This document shows positions 1 through 7,699 of a stretch of DNA of 64,000 nt, piece after piece. Every line of letters begins with the position of its first letter. Within the stretch, counting starts at the first letter, position 1. Source of the DNA: Pseudorhodoferax sp. Leaf274 (GTDB lineage: Bacteria; Pseudomonadota; Gammaproteobacteria; Burkholderiales; Burkholderiaceae_C); assembly GCF_001422445.1 (NCBI RefSeq), contig NZ_LMNA01000023.1, positions 62,001 through 126,000 on the forward strand. Reading direction: 5' to 3'. A program made the translations under genes and the position numbers. The notes beneath the pieces were generated by a model that saw nothing but the letters and a program-made list of their open reading frames with translations, did no database searches and was not told the origin of the DNA.

Positions 1-56
1 TGCTGTTCCCGCGCAACGCCCGCCTGTCGTTCGACCAGGCCTGCCAGGTGCTGTAG
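1..56 (+). CDS. 3' end of an unidentified gene
   Basis: An open frame runs from the window edge to a TAG stop at 54-56 and reads LFPRNARLSFDQACQVL. Only 17 residues are visible, so no family can be named. It converges on kefC, whose TGA stop is one base downstream, which makes a real gene end plausible. The other two forward frames stay open across this stretch, so coding status is inferred from position only. Confidence 0.35.
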   Translation, partial: LFPRNARLSFDQACQVL

Positions 57-57
57 C

Positions 58-1875
58 TCAGTCGCGCCAGCCGGGCGGGCGGCGTTGCGCGCGTTCCTCG
101 CGCTCGCGCGCCAGCTGCTCCTCCAGCTCGCGCCGGCCCTCTCGCGCCACCGCGATGCTGCGCGCGCGGTCCCGGTGGTGCGGGTGCATGCGCTCGAACA
201 GCGCAAGGTTGTGGTCGCGGAAACGCAGCACATCGTGGCGCGCCTCGTGCGGCGGCGCACCCAGCACCTCCAGCACGCTGCGCGCGCTGCGCAGGCTGGA
301 CTCGAACAGCTCGCGCTCCACGCGCTGCACGCCCAGGTCGCGCAGCGCGTTCCAGTGCGGTACGTCGCGCGCCCGCGCCACGATCTCCAGCTGCGGGAAG
401 TGCTCGCGCACGAGTTCTGCGATGCGCAGGCTCTGCGCCATGTCGTCCACCGCCAGCACCAGCACGCGGGCCTGCCCGGCGCCGGCCACGCGCAGCACGT
501 CCAGCCGCGTGGCGTCGCCGTAGAACACGCGGAAGCCGAGCGGGCGGATGGCCTCGATCATGTCGGCGTCGTGCTCGAGCACCGTGCAGTGCAGGCCCTG
601 GGCGAACAGCGCGCGGCCGACGATCTGGCCGTAGCGGCCGAAGCCCGCGATGATGATGGGCGCGGCCTGCGGCTCGGCGATGGTCTCGGCCTTGGCCGTG
701 CTGCCGCGGTTGAAGCGCGGCAGCCAGTAGCGGTCGGCACCCACCAGCAGCAGCGGGCTCAGCAGCATGGACAGCGCCACGGCGCCGGTCAGCAGCGAGG
801 CCGTGTCGGGCGCCAGCACACGCGCGCCCACGCCGGCCTGGAACACCACGAAGGCGAACTCGCCGCCCTGCGCCAGCAGCAGCGTGAACACGGGCCGCTC
901 GGGCACGGGCAGGCGCATGGCGGCCGACAGGGCGTAGATCACGATCAGCTTGATGGACAGGAAGCCCAGCACGATCAGTGCCATGGTGCCGGGCGCGCGC
1001 CACAGCACGCCGAAATCGATGCTCATGCCCACGGCGATGAAGAACAGGCCCAGCAGCAGGCCCTTGAACGGCTCGATGTCGGCTTCGAGCTCGCGCCGGT
1101 ACTCGCTCTCGGCCAGCAGCACGCCGGCCAGGAAGGCGCCCAGCGCCATCGACAGGCCCACGCTGTGCATCAGGTAGGCGATGCCGACCACCAGCAGCAG
1201 CGCCGCGGCGGTGAAGATCTCGGCCGTGCGGCTGCGCGCGATCCAGCGCAGCACGGGGCGCAGCAGCAGCCGGCCGCCGAGCACGATGCCGGCGATCACG
1301 GCCACGGTCTTGGCGGCCTGCAGGGCCGCGTGGCCGCTGTCGGCGTCGGCGGTGGCCGCGCCCAGCAGCGGCAGCAGGGCCAGGATGGGGATGGCGGCCA
1401 CGTCCTGGAACAGCAGGATGGAAAACCCGGCCTGGCCACTGCGCGTGCCGAGCAGGTTGCGCTCGCCCAGCACCTGCAGCGCAATCGCCGTGGACGACAG
1501 CGCCAGGCCCAGCGCGGCGACGAGCGCGGTCTTCCAGGCGATGCCGCAGGCCAGGGCCACGCCGTAGATCGCCAGTGCGCAGACCAGCACCTGGGCCGTG
1601 CCGCCGCCGAAGATCGGCCGGCGCAGGCTCCAGAGCCGGCGCGGCTCCAGTTCCAGCCCGACCAGGAACAGCATCAGCACCACGCCGAACTCGGCGAAGT
1701 GCAGCACGTCCTGCACGTTGGGCACCAGGGCCAGGCCCCAGGGGCCGATGGCCATGCCGGCCGCCAGGTAGCCCAGGATGGCGCCCAGGCCGAGCGCGCG
1801 CGAGATCGGCACGGCCAGCACGGCCGCGGCGAGGTAGATGAAGCTGTTGGACAGCCAGGCGGGTGCGTGGTCCAT
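58..1875 (-). CDS. kefC: Glutathione-regulated K+/H+ antiporter KefC/KefB type
   Basis: 605-residue inner-membrane K+ efflux antiporter of the CPA2 family. Residues about 10-380 are a chain of hydrophobic helices typical of the Na/H-exchanger domain. From about residue 400 a TrkA-N Rossmann domain follows, with the nucleotide-binding glycine motif IIAGFGRYGQIVGRAL. A charged tail rich in Arg and Glu ends the protein. Length matches E. coli KefB/KefC (about 600-620). The gene lies 7 bases behind the kefF-like gene, so the two are surely cotranscribed, as in the enteric kefFC pair. In the family, glutathione adducts open efflux and acidify the cytoplasm to protect against electrophiles. Whether this is functionally KefB or KefC cannot be told from sequence. 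Confidence 0.9.
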   Translation of the reverse strand: MDHAPAWLSNSFIYLAAAVLAVPISRALGLGAILGYLAAGMAIGPWGLALVPNVQDVLHFAEFGVVLMLFLVGLELEPRRLWSLRRPIFGGGTAQVLVCALAIYGVALACGIAWKTALVAALGLALSSTAIALQVLGERNLLGTRSGQAGFSILLFQDVAAIPILALLPLLGAATADADSGHAALQAAKTVAVIAGIVLGGRLLLRPVLRWIARSRTAEIFTAAALLLVVGIAYLMHSVGLSMALGAFLAGVLLAESEYRRELEADIEPFKGLLLGLFFIAVGMSIDFGVLWRAPGTMALIVLGFLSIKLIVIYALSAAMRLPVPERPVFTLLLAQGGEFAFVVFQAGVGARVLAPDTASLLTGAVALSMLLSPLLLVGADRYWLPRFNRGSTAKAETIAEPQAAPIIIAGFGRYGQIVGRALFAQGLHCTVLEHDADMIEAIRPLGFRVFYGDATRLDVLRVAGAGQARVLVLAVDDMAQSLRIAELVREHFPQLEIVARARDVPHWNALRDLGVQRVERELFESSLRSARSVLEVLGAPPHEARHDVLRFRDHNLALFERMHPHHRDRARSIAVAREGRRELEEQLAREREERAQRRPPGWRD

Positions 1876-1882
1876 GGCGGCC

Positions 1883-2485
1883 TCAGGCGGGCGTGTCGGC
1901 CCAGCGCGGGTAGTCGCGCAGGCGCTGGGCGAAGGTCTCGGCGTGGGCGTCGATGTCCTGCCGGCTCGCGCCGTGCGCGCCGTGCAGCACCAGCGGCGGC
2001 ACGAAGCGCATGCCGCACAGCGCGGCGGTCTGGCGGTAGGGCGGCAGGTAGGTTTCGAACGGATGGCCGTTGTAGCTCTCGGCGCTGTACGACTCGGCGG
2101 GGCCGCCCGTGGTGGCGACGAGCCAGAAGTCCTTGCCGCGCAGTGCCGTGCCGGGCGTGCCGGCGGGGGCCTGCTCGTGCGAGCCGGCTTCGGCCGAGGC
2201 CGGCCCGAAAGCCCAGCCGTAGGTCAGCACCTCGTCGAACCACAGCTTCTGCAGCGCCGGCATGCTGTACCAGTGGATCGGGTGCAGCAGCACCAACAGC
2301 CGTGCGCGGTCCACGCGGGCCTGTTCGGCCGCGACATCGATGTGGTAGTCGGGGTAGCTGCCGTACAGGTCCTGGATGTCCAGCGGCAGTGCGCCGACCA
2401 GGGACTGTGCGGTCTCCAGCAGGCGGCTGTTCACGCGCGATTCGCGCCAGGCCGGGTGGGCGGCGATCAGGTAGATGCCTTGCAT
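1883..2485 (-). CDS. kefF: NAD(P)H oxidoreductase, KefF-type ancillary protein
   Basis: 200-residue flavodoxin-fold quinone oxidoreductase. It begins MQGIYLIAAHPAWRESRVN, with the FMN-phosphate loop HPAWRESRVN near the N-terminus and the family motif HPIHWYSMPALQKLWFDEVL at about 90-110. The frame is open further upstream, but this ATG gives the normal family length and the right N-terminus. In enterobacteria KefF binds KefC, stimulates its activity and reduces quinones. The direct position before kefC supports the same partnership. The start faces the parA-like gene with 78 bases between the two start codons. Confidence 0.87.
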   Translation of the reverse strand: MQGIYLIAAHPAWRESRVNSRLLETAQSLVGALPLDIQDLYGSYPDYHIDVAAEQARVDRARLLVLLHPIHWYSMPALQKLWFDEVLTYGWAFGPASAEAGSHEQAPAGTPGTALRGKDFWLVATTGGPAESYSAESYNGHPFETYLPPYRQTAALCGMRFVPPLVLHGAHGASRQDIDAHAETFAQRLRDYPRWADTPA

Positions 2486-2563
2486 GTTGTGAAAGTCTTG
2501 CGCAAGTCGGGCCGCTAACATACCCGAGCGGAGACCCATCCGCGGACACAAGGAGGAGCGCGC

Positions 2564-3184
2564 ATGCCGGTCGTGGTCGTTGCCAATCCCAAGGGCGGCG
2601 TCGGGAAGTCGACGCTGGCCACCAACATCGCAGGCTATTTCGCATCGCAGGGCCATGCCGTGATGCTGGGCGACGCCGACCGCCAGCAGTCCTCGCGCCT
2701 GTGGCTGGGCCTGCGGCCCGAGGCGGCACGGCCCATCGGCACCTGGGAGATGACGTCCGACATGATCGTGCGGCCGCCCAAGGGCACGACGCACGTGGTG
2801 CTGGACACGCCGGGCGGCCTGCATGGCTGGCGCTTCAGCGACGTGATGAAGATGGCCGACAAGCTGGTCGTGCCGTTGCAGCCCAGCGTGTTCGACATCT
2901 TCGCCACGCGCGATTTCCTGGACAAGGTGGCCGAGAACCGGCATGCCGGCAAGCTGGCCATCGGCCTCGTGGGCATGCGCGTGGACGCGCGCACGCTGGC
3001 GGCCGACAAGCTGCGCGCGTACATCGCCAGCCTCAACATGCCGGTGCTGGGCGAATTGCGCAACACGCAGAATTACGTGCACCTGGCAGCGCGCGGGCTC
3101 ACCTTGTTCGACGTGGCGCCGCAGCGCGTCGAGAAGGACCTGGAGCAGTGGCAGGAACTGTGCCGCTGGCTGGACGCCCCCTGA
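2564..3184 (+). CDS. ParA/MinD-family ATPase (orphan)
   Basis: 206-residue deviant-Walker ATPase. Residues 8-17 read NPKGGVGKST with the signature lysine K10 ahead of the P-loop. A switch-I DAD-like segment (GDADRQQSS) lies near residue 38 and the switch-II DTPGG near 86. It is short for a chromosomal ParA (about 260) and close to the small ParA proteins that position protein cargo. No parB gene or parS-like site is nearby. An AAGGAGGA ribosome site lies 5 bases before the ATG. Neighbours give no partner, so the cargo is unknown. A role in plasmid partitioning is unlikely in this chromosomal setting. Confidence 0.85.
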   Translation: MPVVVVANPKGGVGKSTLATNIAGYFASQGHAVMLGDADRQQSSRLWLGLRPEAARPIGTWEMTSDMIVRPPKGTTHVVLDTPGGLHGWRFSDVMKMADKLVVPLQPSVFDIFATRDFLDKVAENRHAGKLAIGLVGMRVDARTLAADKLRAYIASLNMPVLGELRNTQNYVHLAARGLTLFDVAPQRVEKDLEQWQELCRWLDAP

Positions 3185-3213
3185 ATTTCAACCAAAGAGG
3201 AAGACAAGAGAGC

Positions 3214-3669
3214 ATGAAGACCTTCAGCACCCTGGACGAACTGACCGCCCTGGTCGGGCAGGACATCGCCACCAGCGAGTGGACCACCGTCACGCAAAAG
3301 CAGATCGACCTGTTCGCCGAGGCCACGGGCGACCACCAGTGGATCCACGTCGATCCGGAGCGGGCCAAGTCCGGCCCGTTCGGCGCACCCATCGCACACG
3401 GCTACCTGACGCTGTCGCTGCTGCCGCTGTTGTTTGCGAGTGCCGTGAAGGTGGAGGGCACGCGCATGGGCGTGAACTACGGGCTCAACAAGGTGCGTTT
3501 CATCACGCCGGTGCCGGCGGGCAGCCGCGTGCGTGGGCACCTGAAACTGGTCAGCAGCGAGCCGGTCTCGGGCGGCGGCGTGCAGCAGGTCTGGGAGGTG
3601 ACGGTGGAGCTCGAAGGCGCCAGCAAGCCGGCCTGCGTGGCCGAGTCCATCGTGCGCCGCTACGTCTGA
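3214..3669 (+). CDS. MaoC-family (R)-specific enoyl-CoA hydratase-like protein
   Basis: 151-residue hot-dog-fold protein. The hydratase-2 motif spans about residues 42-67 (FAEATGDHQWIHVDPERA, then FGAPIAHGYL), with the catalytic Asp and His of the overhanging segment present. The family hydrates 2-enoyl-CoA to (R)-3-hydroxyacyl-CoA and can feed polyhydroxyalkanoate synthesis. Length fits single-domain MaoC/NodN proteins. The gene is 29 bases behind the ParA-like gene, with AAAGAGGAAG ahead of the start. Its last 10 bases overlap the end of trmL on the other strand. The exact substrate cannot be predicted. Confidence 0.85.
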   Translation: MKTFSTLDELTALVGQDIATSEWTTVTQKQIDLFAEATGDHQWIHVDPERAKSGPFGAPIAHGYLTLSLLPLLFASAVKVEGTRMGVNYGLNKVRFITPVPAGSRVRGHLKLVSSEPVSGGGVQQVWEVTVELEGASKPACVAESIVRRYV

Positions 3670-4139
3670 TCGGCGGCGCCGGCGAAGCCGCACTGGCGCC
3701 AGGCCTCGAACACCGTCACCGCCACGGCGTTCGACAGGTTGAGACTGCGCTGGCCGGCGCGCATCGGCAGGCGCAGGCGCTGCTCGGGCGGAAAGCCGTC
3801 GCGCAGCGCAGGCGGCAGGCCGCTGGTCTCCGAACCGAACACGAACCAGTCGCCGCTGCGGAACGCCAGCGTGTGGGCACTGCGCGAGCCGCGCGTGGTC
3901 ATCGCGAACATGCGCTCAAGGGGCGGCTGCTCGCGCGCGAGCAGCGCGGCCCAGTCCGCGTGCACGCGCAGCTCGGCGTACTCGTGGTAGTCCAGCCCGG
4001 CGCGGCGCATGTGCTTGTCGTCCATCGAGAAGCCCAGCGGTTCCACCAGGTGCAGCGTGCATCCGGTGTTGGCCGCCAGCCGGATGACGTTGCCCGTGTT
4101 GGGCGGGATTTCGGGGGCGACCAGGACGATGTGGAACAT
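3660..4139 (-). CDS. trmL: tRNA (cytidine/uridine-34-2'-O)-methyltransferase
   Basis: 159-residue SPOUT-class methyltransferase that 2'-O-methylates the wobble base of tRNA-Leu isoacceptors. It starts MFHIVLVAPEIPPNTGNVIR, the hallmark N-terminus of TrmL with the NTGN motif. The C-terminal trefoil-knot SAM site carries VFGSETSGLPP (about 107-117) and LRLPMRAGQRSLNLSNAVAV (about 126-145). Length equals E. coli TrmL (157). It lies 16 bases downstream of comF on the same strand and overlaps the hydratase end by 10 bases. Confidence 0.93.
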   Translation of the reverse strand: MFHIVLVAPEIPPNTGNVIRLAANTGCTLHLVEPLGFSMDDKHMRRAGLDYHEYAELRVHADWAALLAREQPPLERMFAMTTRGSRSAHTLAFRSGDWFVFGSETSGLPPALRDGFPPEQRLRLPMRAGQRSLNLSNAVAVTVFEAWRQCGFAGAADQT

Positions 4140-4155
4140 GGGTGGATTGTCCCTG

Positions 4156-4860
4156 CTACGCAGGCGCGGGCGTGCGCGCCAGCACCAGGGCGCTGACGCG
4201 CGCCGCGCCGGCCGCGCGCAGCACCTCGGCCGCGGCGAACAGCGAGGCGCCGCTGGTCATCACGTCGTCCACGAGCACGGCATCGGTGCCGCGGATACGG
4301 TCTGCCCCCAGCGGCTCCAGCGCGAAAGCGCCGCGCACGTTGCGCCGGCGCTCGGCCGCGCTCAGCGCCACTTGCGGTGCCGTGTCGCGGATGCGCAGCA
4401 GCAGGCCGGCTTCGGTCTTGTGCGGGGCGAGCCGGCGCGCGAGCTCCAGCGCCTGGTTGAAGCCGCGCTGGCGCAACCGCGCGTTGGACAAGGGCATCGG
4501 CAGCACGACCGCGCAGCGCTCCAGCGCCGGTTCCACCCAGGGCGTGTGCCGCAGCAGGTCGGCCAGCGCCCCGGCCCAGCCCGGCTGCTGGCGGTATTTG
4601 AACTGGGCGATGCAGCCCGTCCACGGATAGACGTAGTCCACGGCGCAAAGGCAGGTGTCCAGCGGGGGCGGATGCTGCAGGCAGCTGCCGCACTGCGCAG
4701 CGCCGCCCGCCAAGGGCATGGCACAGGTGCGGCAGCGTGGCTGCGGCTGGGCGAAGCGCTGGATGCAGGACTCACACAGTGGCTGGTCCTGCCAGCTGCG
4801 GCACACCGCGCACTGGCTCGGCAGGCGTGCAAGCGTTGACACGAGCCAGCGGCGCAGCAT
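4156..4860 (-). CDS. comF: ComF family phosphoribosyltransferase-like protein
   Basis: 234-residue protein with an N-terminal zinc-finger region holding paired cysteines (CAVC, CESC, CRTC, CGSC). A PRPP-binding type I phosphoribosyltransferase domain follows, with the signature VLVDDVMTSGASL at about 190-202. The family acts in DNA uptake in competent bacteria and in DNA transactions more broadly. The frame extends to a TTG at 4872, but the ATG at 4860 is preferred. TTG would leave only 20 bases to the divergent bioC start. The segment between the genes contains AATATACT, usable as a -10 box in either direction. Confidence 0.85.
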   Translation of the reverse strand: MLRRWLVSTLARLPSQCAVCRSWQDQPLCESCIQRFAQPQPRCRTCAMPLAGGAAQCGSCLQHPPPLDTCLCAVDYVYPWTGCIAQFKYRQQPGWAGALADLLRHTPWVEPALERCAVVLPMPLSNARLRQRGFNQALELARRLAPHKTEAGLLLRIRDTAPQVALSAAERRRNVRGAFALEPLGADRIRGTDAVLVDDVMTSGASLFAAAEVLRAAGAARVSALVLARTPAPA

Positions 4861-4892
4861 GGTGCGGCTCAATATACTCGGCGCGCCTTCCC

Positions 4893-5798
4893 ATGAGCCA
4901 GCACCGCCCCCCCACCATCGCCCCCGTGGCTGCCGCGCGTTGGGCGCAGCAGCCGGTCCAGGCCGCGCCCTGGCTGCACGACGAAGTGGCGCGCCGCATG
5001 GCGGAGCGGCTGCAGTGGATCAAGCGCAGCCCCACGTCCTGGGCCAACTGGCAGCCGCTGCGCGGCGGCATGGACGCCCATGCCGAACTGCGCAAGCGCT
5101 ACCCCGGCGCCGAGACCTGGGTGGTGGAGTCGTCGCCTGCCCTGGAGCGGCAGGTGCTCGACGCCAGCACCGAGGCCTGGTGGAAGCCCGGCCGCTGGAG
5201 CGCCGCGGCCCAGCACGCCGGCATGCCGCCGCCTGGCGGCGTGCAGATGGTGTGGTCCAACATGCTGCTGCACCAGGTGGCCGACCCGCAGGCGCTAATC
5301 GCCGACTGGCACCGCGCGCTGGCCGTGGATGGCTTCCTGATGTTCTCGTGCCTGGGCCCCGACTCGTTGCTCGAGCTGCGCCGGGTCTACGCCGCGCTGG
5401 GCTGGCCGCCACCCGGCCATGCCTTCACCGACATGCACGACTGGGGCGACATGCTGGTGCAGGCCGGTTTCGCCGAACCCATCATGGACATGGAGCGCAT
5501 CCGCCTGACCTATGCGACGCCCGACAAGCTGCTGGAAGACCTGCGTGGCCTGGGGCGCAACCTGCACCCCGAACGCTTCGGCGCGCTGCGAGGGCGGCGC
5601 TGGCATGCACAGTTGCGTGCCGAGCTGGCGCAGCGCCTGGCCGACGTGGCCGAGCAAGGACGCCTGACGCTGACCTTCGAGATCGTCTACGGCCATGCGT
5701 TCCGGCCCGCAGCGCGGGTGCCGGTGGCGCCGCAGAGCGCGGTCTCGCTGCAGGACATGCGTGGCCTGTTGCGCCATGGCAAAGGTGAGGGCCGGTGA
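4893..5798 (+). CDS. bioC: BioC-like SAM-dependent methyltransferase (malonyl-ACP O-methyltransferase)
   Basis: 301-residue class I methyltransferase. The middle holds the post-I region (VWSNMLLHQVADPQALIADWHRAL) and GFLMFSCLGPDSLLEL, both typical of BioC. In the family the enzyme methylates malonyl-ACP to start pimeloyl synthesis for biotin. The glycine-rich motif I is not conserved in the usual GCGTG form, so catalytic competence is less certain than family membership. No ribosome site is visible. TATACT at 4873-4878 would put the transcript start about 8 bases before the ATG, so the mRNA could be almost leaderless. No other bio gene is in the window. Confidence 0.75.
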   Translation: MSQHRPPTIAPVAAARWAQQPVQAAPWLHDEVARRMAERLQWIKRSPTSWANWQPLRGGMDAHAELRKRYPGAETWVVESSPALERQVLDASTEAWWKPGRWSAAAQHAGMPPPGGVQMVWSNMLLHQVADPQALIADWHRALAVDGFLMFSCLGPDSLLELRRVYAALGWPPPGHAFTDMHDWGDMLVQAGFAEPIMDMERIRLTYATPDKLLEDLRGLGRNLHPERFGALRGRRWHAQLRAELAQRLADVAEQGRLTLTFEIVYGHAFRPAARVPVAPQSAVSLQDMRGLLRHGKGEGR

Positions 5799-5810
5799 AG
5801 GTTTTTGGGC

Positions 5811-5852
5811 TGTCCGACAACGGACATTCGTGCAATATTCACGGGCTACAAT
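5811..5852 (+). promoter_or_regulatory. Putative promoter with inverted repeat before the cytochrome oxidase operon
   Basis: A perfect inverted repeat TGTCCG-ACAA-CGGACA occupies 5811-5826. It is followed by a -10-like TACAAT at 5847-5852, with no clear -35 box at 15-18 bases upstream. The repeat would overlap the -35 region, where a repressor or activator could bind. It is the only sizeable non-coding space before DUF2244-coxB. I do not recognise the cognate regulator. Confidence 0.35.
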
Positions 5853-5907
5853 GAAGGGTTTTTAACGTATTTCGGGCTTCCCCACGAATGAACCAGGCGT
5901 TGTTCCG

Positions 5908-5926
5908 GCGGGTGTGAATCACCCGC
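5908..5926 (+). other. Hairpin in the leader of the DUF2244/cox transcript
   Basis: GCGGGTG, a 5-base loop TGAAT, and CACCCGC form a perfect 7-base stem, 26 bases before the start codon. No T-run follows, so it is not an intrinsic terminator. It could affect translation of the first gene or be neutral. Confidence 0.35.
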
Positions 5927-5952
5927 GGCGCGCGCCGCATTGATGTTGAACG

Positions 5953-6435
5953 TTGTCTGTGTCGAAACTGGTCTATCGCTTCGCCACCGTCTCGGGCCAA
6001 GGCATCCATTGGCTGCTGAAGCGCAACTGTTCCATCACGCCGGGCCAGTTGGGCGGCCTGTATGCGTCGATCTGCGTGGTGTCGCTCGGAATCGGGACAT
6101 TCTTCTGGTTGCAGGGTGCCAAGCTGGTCCTGCCGTTCGCATGGCTGGAGGTGGTTCTGGTGGGCGTGGCCTTCCTGGCGTACTCCCGCCACGCGACCGA
6201 CGGTGAGCGCATCTCCCTGCAGGACGGCCGGCTGGTCGTCGAGCTCGAGAACGCGGGCCGCCTGGAGCGGGCCGAGTTCCGCAGGGAATGGGTCCGTGTC
6301 GAACCCAAGACCAGCGACCACTCGCTGATCGAGGTGTCGGGGCAGGGGCGGTGCGTCGAGGTGGGGCGTTACGTTCGCCCGGATTTGCGGCCTGTGCTGG
6401 CGCGCGAGATCCGGATGGCGTTGCGCGGGGCCTGA
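5953..6435 (+). CDS. DUF2244 membrane protein
   Basis: 160-residue protein with two hydrophobic helices at about 36-55 and 60-76, followed by a soluble domain. In Burkholderiales a DUF2244 protein commonly precedes the cytochrome c oxidase subunit II gene, and here it lies 37 bases before coxB. A role in oxidase assembly is inferred from position only. No ATG fits: the TTG at 5953 gives the fullest protein, and a GTG two codons later (5959) is equally possible. Confidence 0.75.
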   Translation: MSVSKLVYRFATVSGQGIHWLLKRNCSITPGQLGGLYASICVVSLGIGTFFWLQGAKLVLPFAWLEVVLVGVAFLAYSRHATDGERISLQDGRLVVELENAGRLERAEFRREWVRVEPKTSDHSLIEVSGQGRCVEVGRYVRPDLRPVLAREIRMALRGA

Positions 6436-6472
6436 GCAGGGTGGTTCATACAAGGTTGAAGAAGTAGAGACG

Positions 6473-7660
6473 ATGAAAATGATCTGGAACAAGCTGACTT
6501 CCCTGCTATCTCGCACCGCGCTCTTCTCGGGGGCATGGCTCGCGACAGCGGCCCACGCCGTCAACGACCTTCCAGGCGGCCCGGCCGTGCGCCAGCTCAA
6601 CCTCGCTCCACCCGTCACCAAGATCGCCGAAGAGCAGCAATGGCTGCACTGGTTCATGCTGATCCTGTGCTCGGTGATCTTCATCGCCGTGTTCGCGGTG
6701 ATGTTCTATTCCATCTGGAAGCACCGCAAGTCGGTGGGCCACAAGGCCGCCAACTTCCATGAATCGGTGGTGGTCGAGGTCATCTGGACCATCGTGCCCT
6801 TCGTCATCGTGATCCTGATGGCGCTGCCGGCGACCAAGGTGGTGGTCGCGCTCAAGGACACCAGCAACGCCGACCTCACCATCAAGACCACCGGCATGCA
6901 GTGGAAGTGGGGCTACGACTACATCAAGGGCGAGGGCGAGGGCATCTCCTTCGTCTCCACGCTGGACAGCTCGCACCGCGCCATGTCCAACGCCGGCGGC
7001 CCGCCCAAGGGCCAGGCGGTGGACGACTACCTGCTCAAGGTCGACAACCCGCTGGTGGTGCCGGTCAACAAGAAGGTCCGCATCATCACCACGGCCAACG
7101 ACGTGATCCACGCCTTCATGGTGCCGGCCTTCGGCATCAAGCAGGACGCGATCCCCGGCTTCGTGCGCGACACCTGGTTCCGCGCCGAGAAGACCGGCGA
7201 CTTCTACGGCCAGTGCGCCGAGCTGTGCGGCAAGGAACACGCCTACATGCCCATCCACGTGAAGGTGGTGACGGCCGAGCAGTACACGGCCTGGGTCGAC
7301 GGCGAGCGCAAGAAGGCCGCCGCCAAGCTGGACGACCCGACCAAGGTCTGGACGCTGGAGGACATCGTCAAGCGCGGCGAGCGTGTCTATGCCGCCAATT
7401 GCGCGGCCTGCCACCAGGCCAACGGCAAGGGCGCCGGCCCGATCAAGCCGCTGGACGGCTCGGCCATCGTGCTCGACACCGACCACGCCAAGCAGCTGAC
7501 CATCCTGCTCAACGGCGCTGGGAACGGGGCCATGCCCTCGTGGAAGCAATTGAGCGACACCGACCTCGCGGCGGTGGCCAGCTACACCAAGAACAACTGG
7601 TCCAACAAGACCGGGCAGATCGTCCAGCCCTCCGAAGTCGTCGCGCTGCGCGCGAAGTAA
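6473..7660 (+). CDS. coxB: Cytochrome c oxidase subunit II with C-terminal cytochrome c domain
   Basis: 395-residue periplasm-facing subunit that receives electrons from cytochrome c. A signal peptide ends near ATAAHA (about 26). Two transmembrane helices lie at about 60-85 and 100-125. The cupredoxin domain carries the CuA ligands C248, C252, H256 and M259 within CAELCGKEHAYM. A fused class I cytochrome c domain follows, with CAACH at 310-314 and an axial Met in GAMPSWKQ. The fusion makes it longer than a plain subunit II (about 260-300) and is usual in this family of betaproteobacteria. First structural gene of the oxidase operon. Confidence 0.96.
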   Translation: MKMIWNKLTSLLSRTALFSGAWLATAAHAVNDLPGGPAVRQLNLAPPVTKIAEEQQWLHWFMLILCSVIFIAVFAVMFYSIWKHRKSVGHKAANFHESVVVEVIWTIVPFVIVILMALPATKVVVALKDTSNADLTIKTTGMQWKWGYDYIKGEGEGISFVSTLDSSHRAMSNAGGPPKGQAVDDYLLKVDNPLVVPVNKKVRIITTANDVIHAFMVPAFGIKQDAIPGFVRDTWFRAEKTGDFYGQCAELCGKEHAYMPIHVKVVTAEQYTAWVDGERKKAAAKLDDPTKVWTLEDIVKRGERVYAANCAACHQANGKGAGPIKPLDGSAIVLDTDHAKQLTILLNGAGNGAMPSWKQLSDTDLAAVASYTKNNWSNKTGQIVQPSEVVALRAK

Positions 7661-7699
7661 ACCGAACACCGGCGCATTCCCGCACAGAAGGAAACAGAG

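Noticed and set aside
2487-2521. Sigma-70 promoter for the ParA-like gene
   Set aside because: TAACAT could be a -10 box but no -35 hexamer stands at 16-18 bases.
85-3669. Long forward frame opposite kefC and kefF and running into the MaoC gene
   Set aside because: Only its last part (from 3214) has a recognisable fold; the rest is low-complexity His/Gln/Arg sequence, a shadow of the minus-strand genes.
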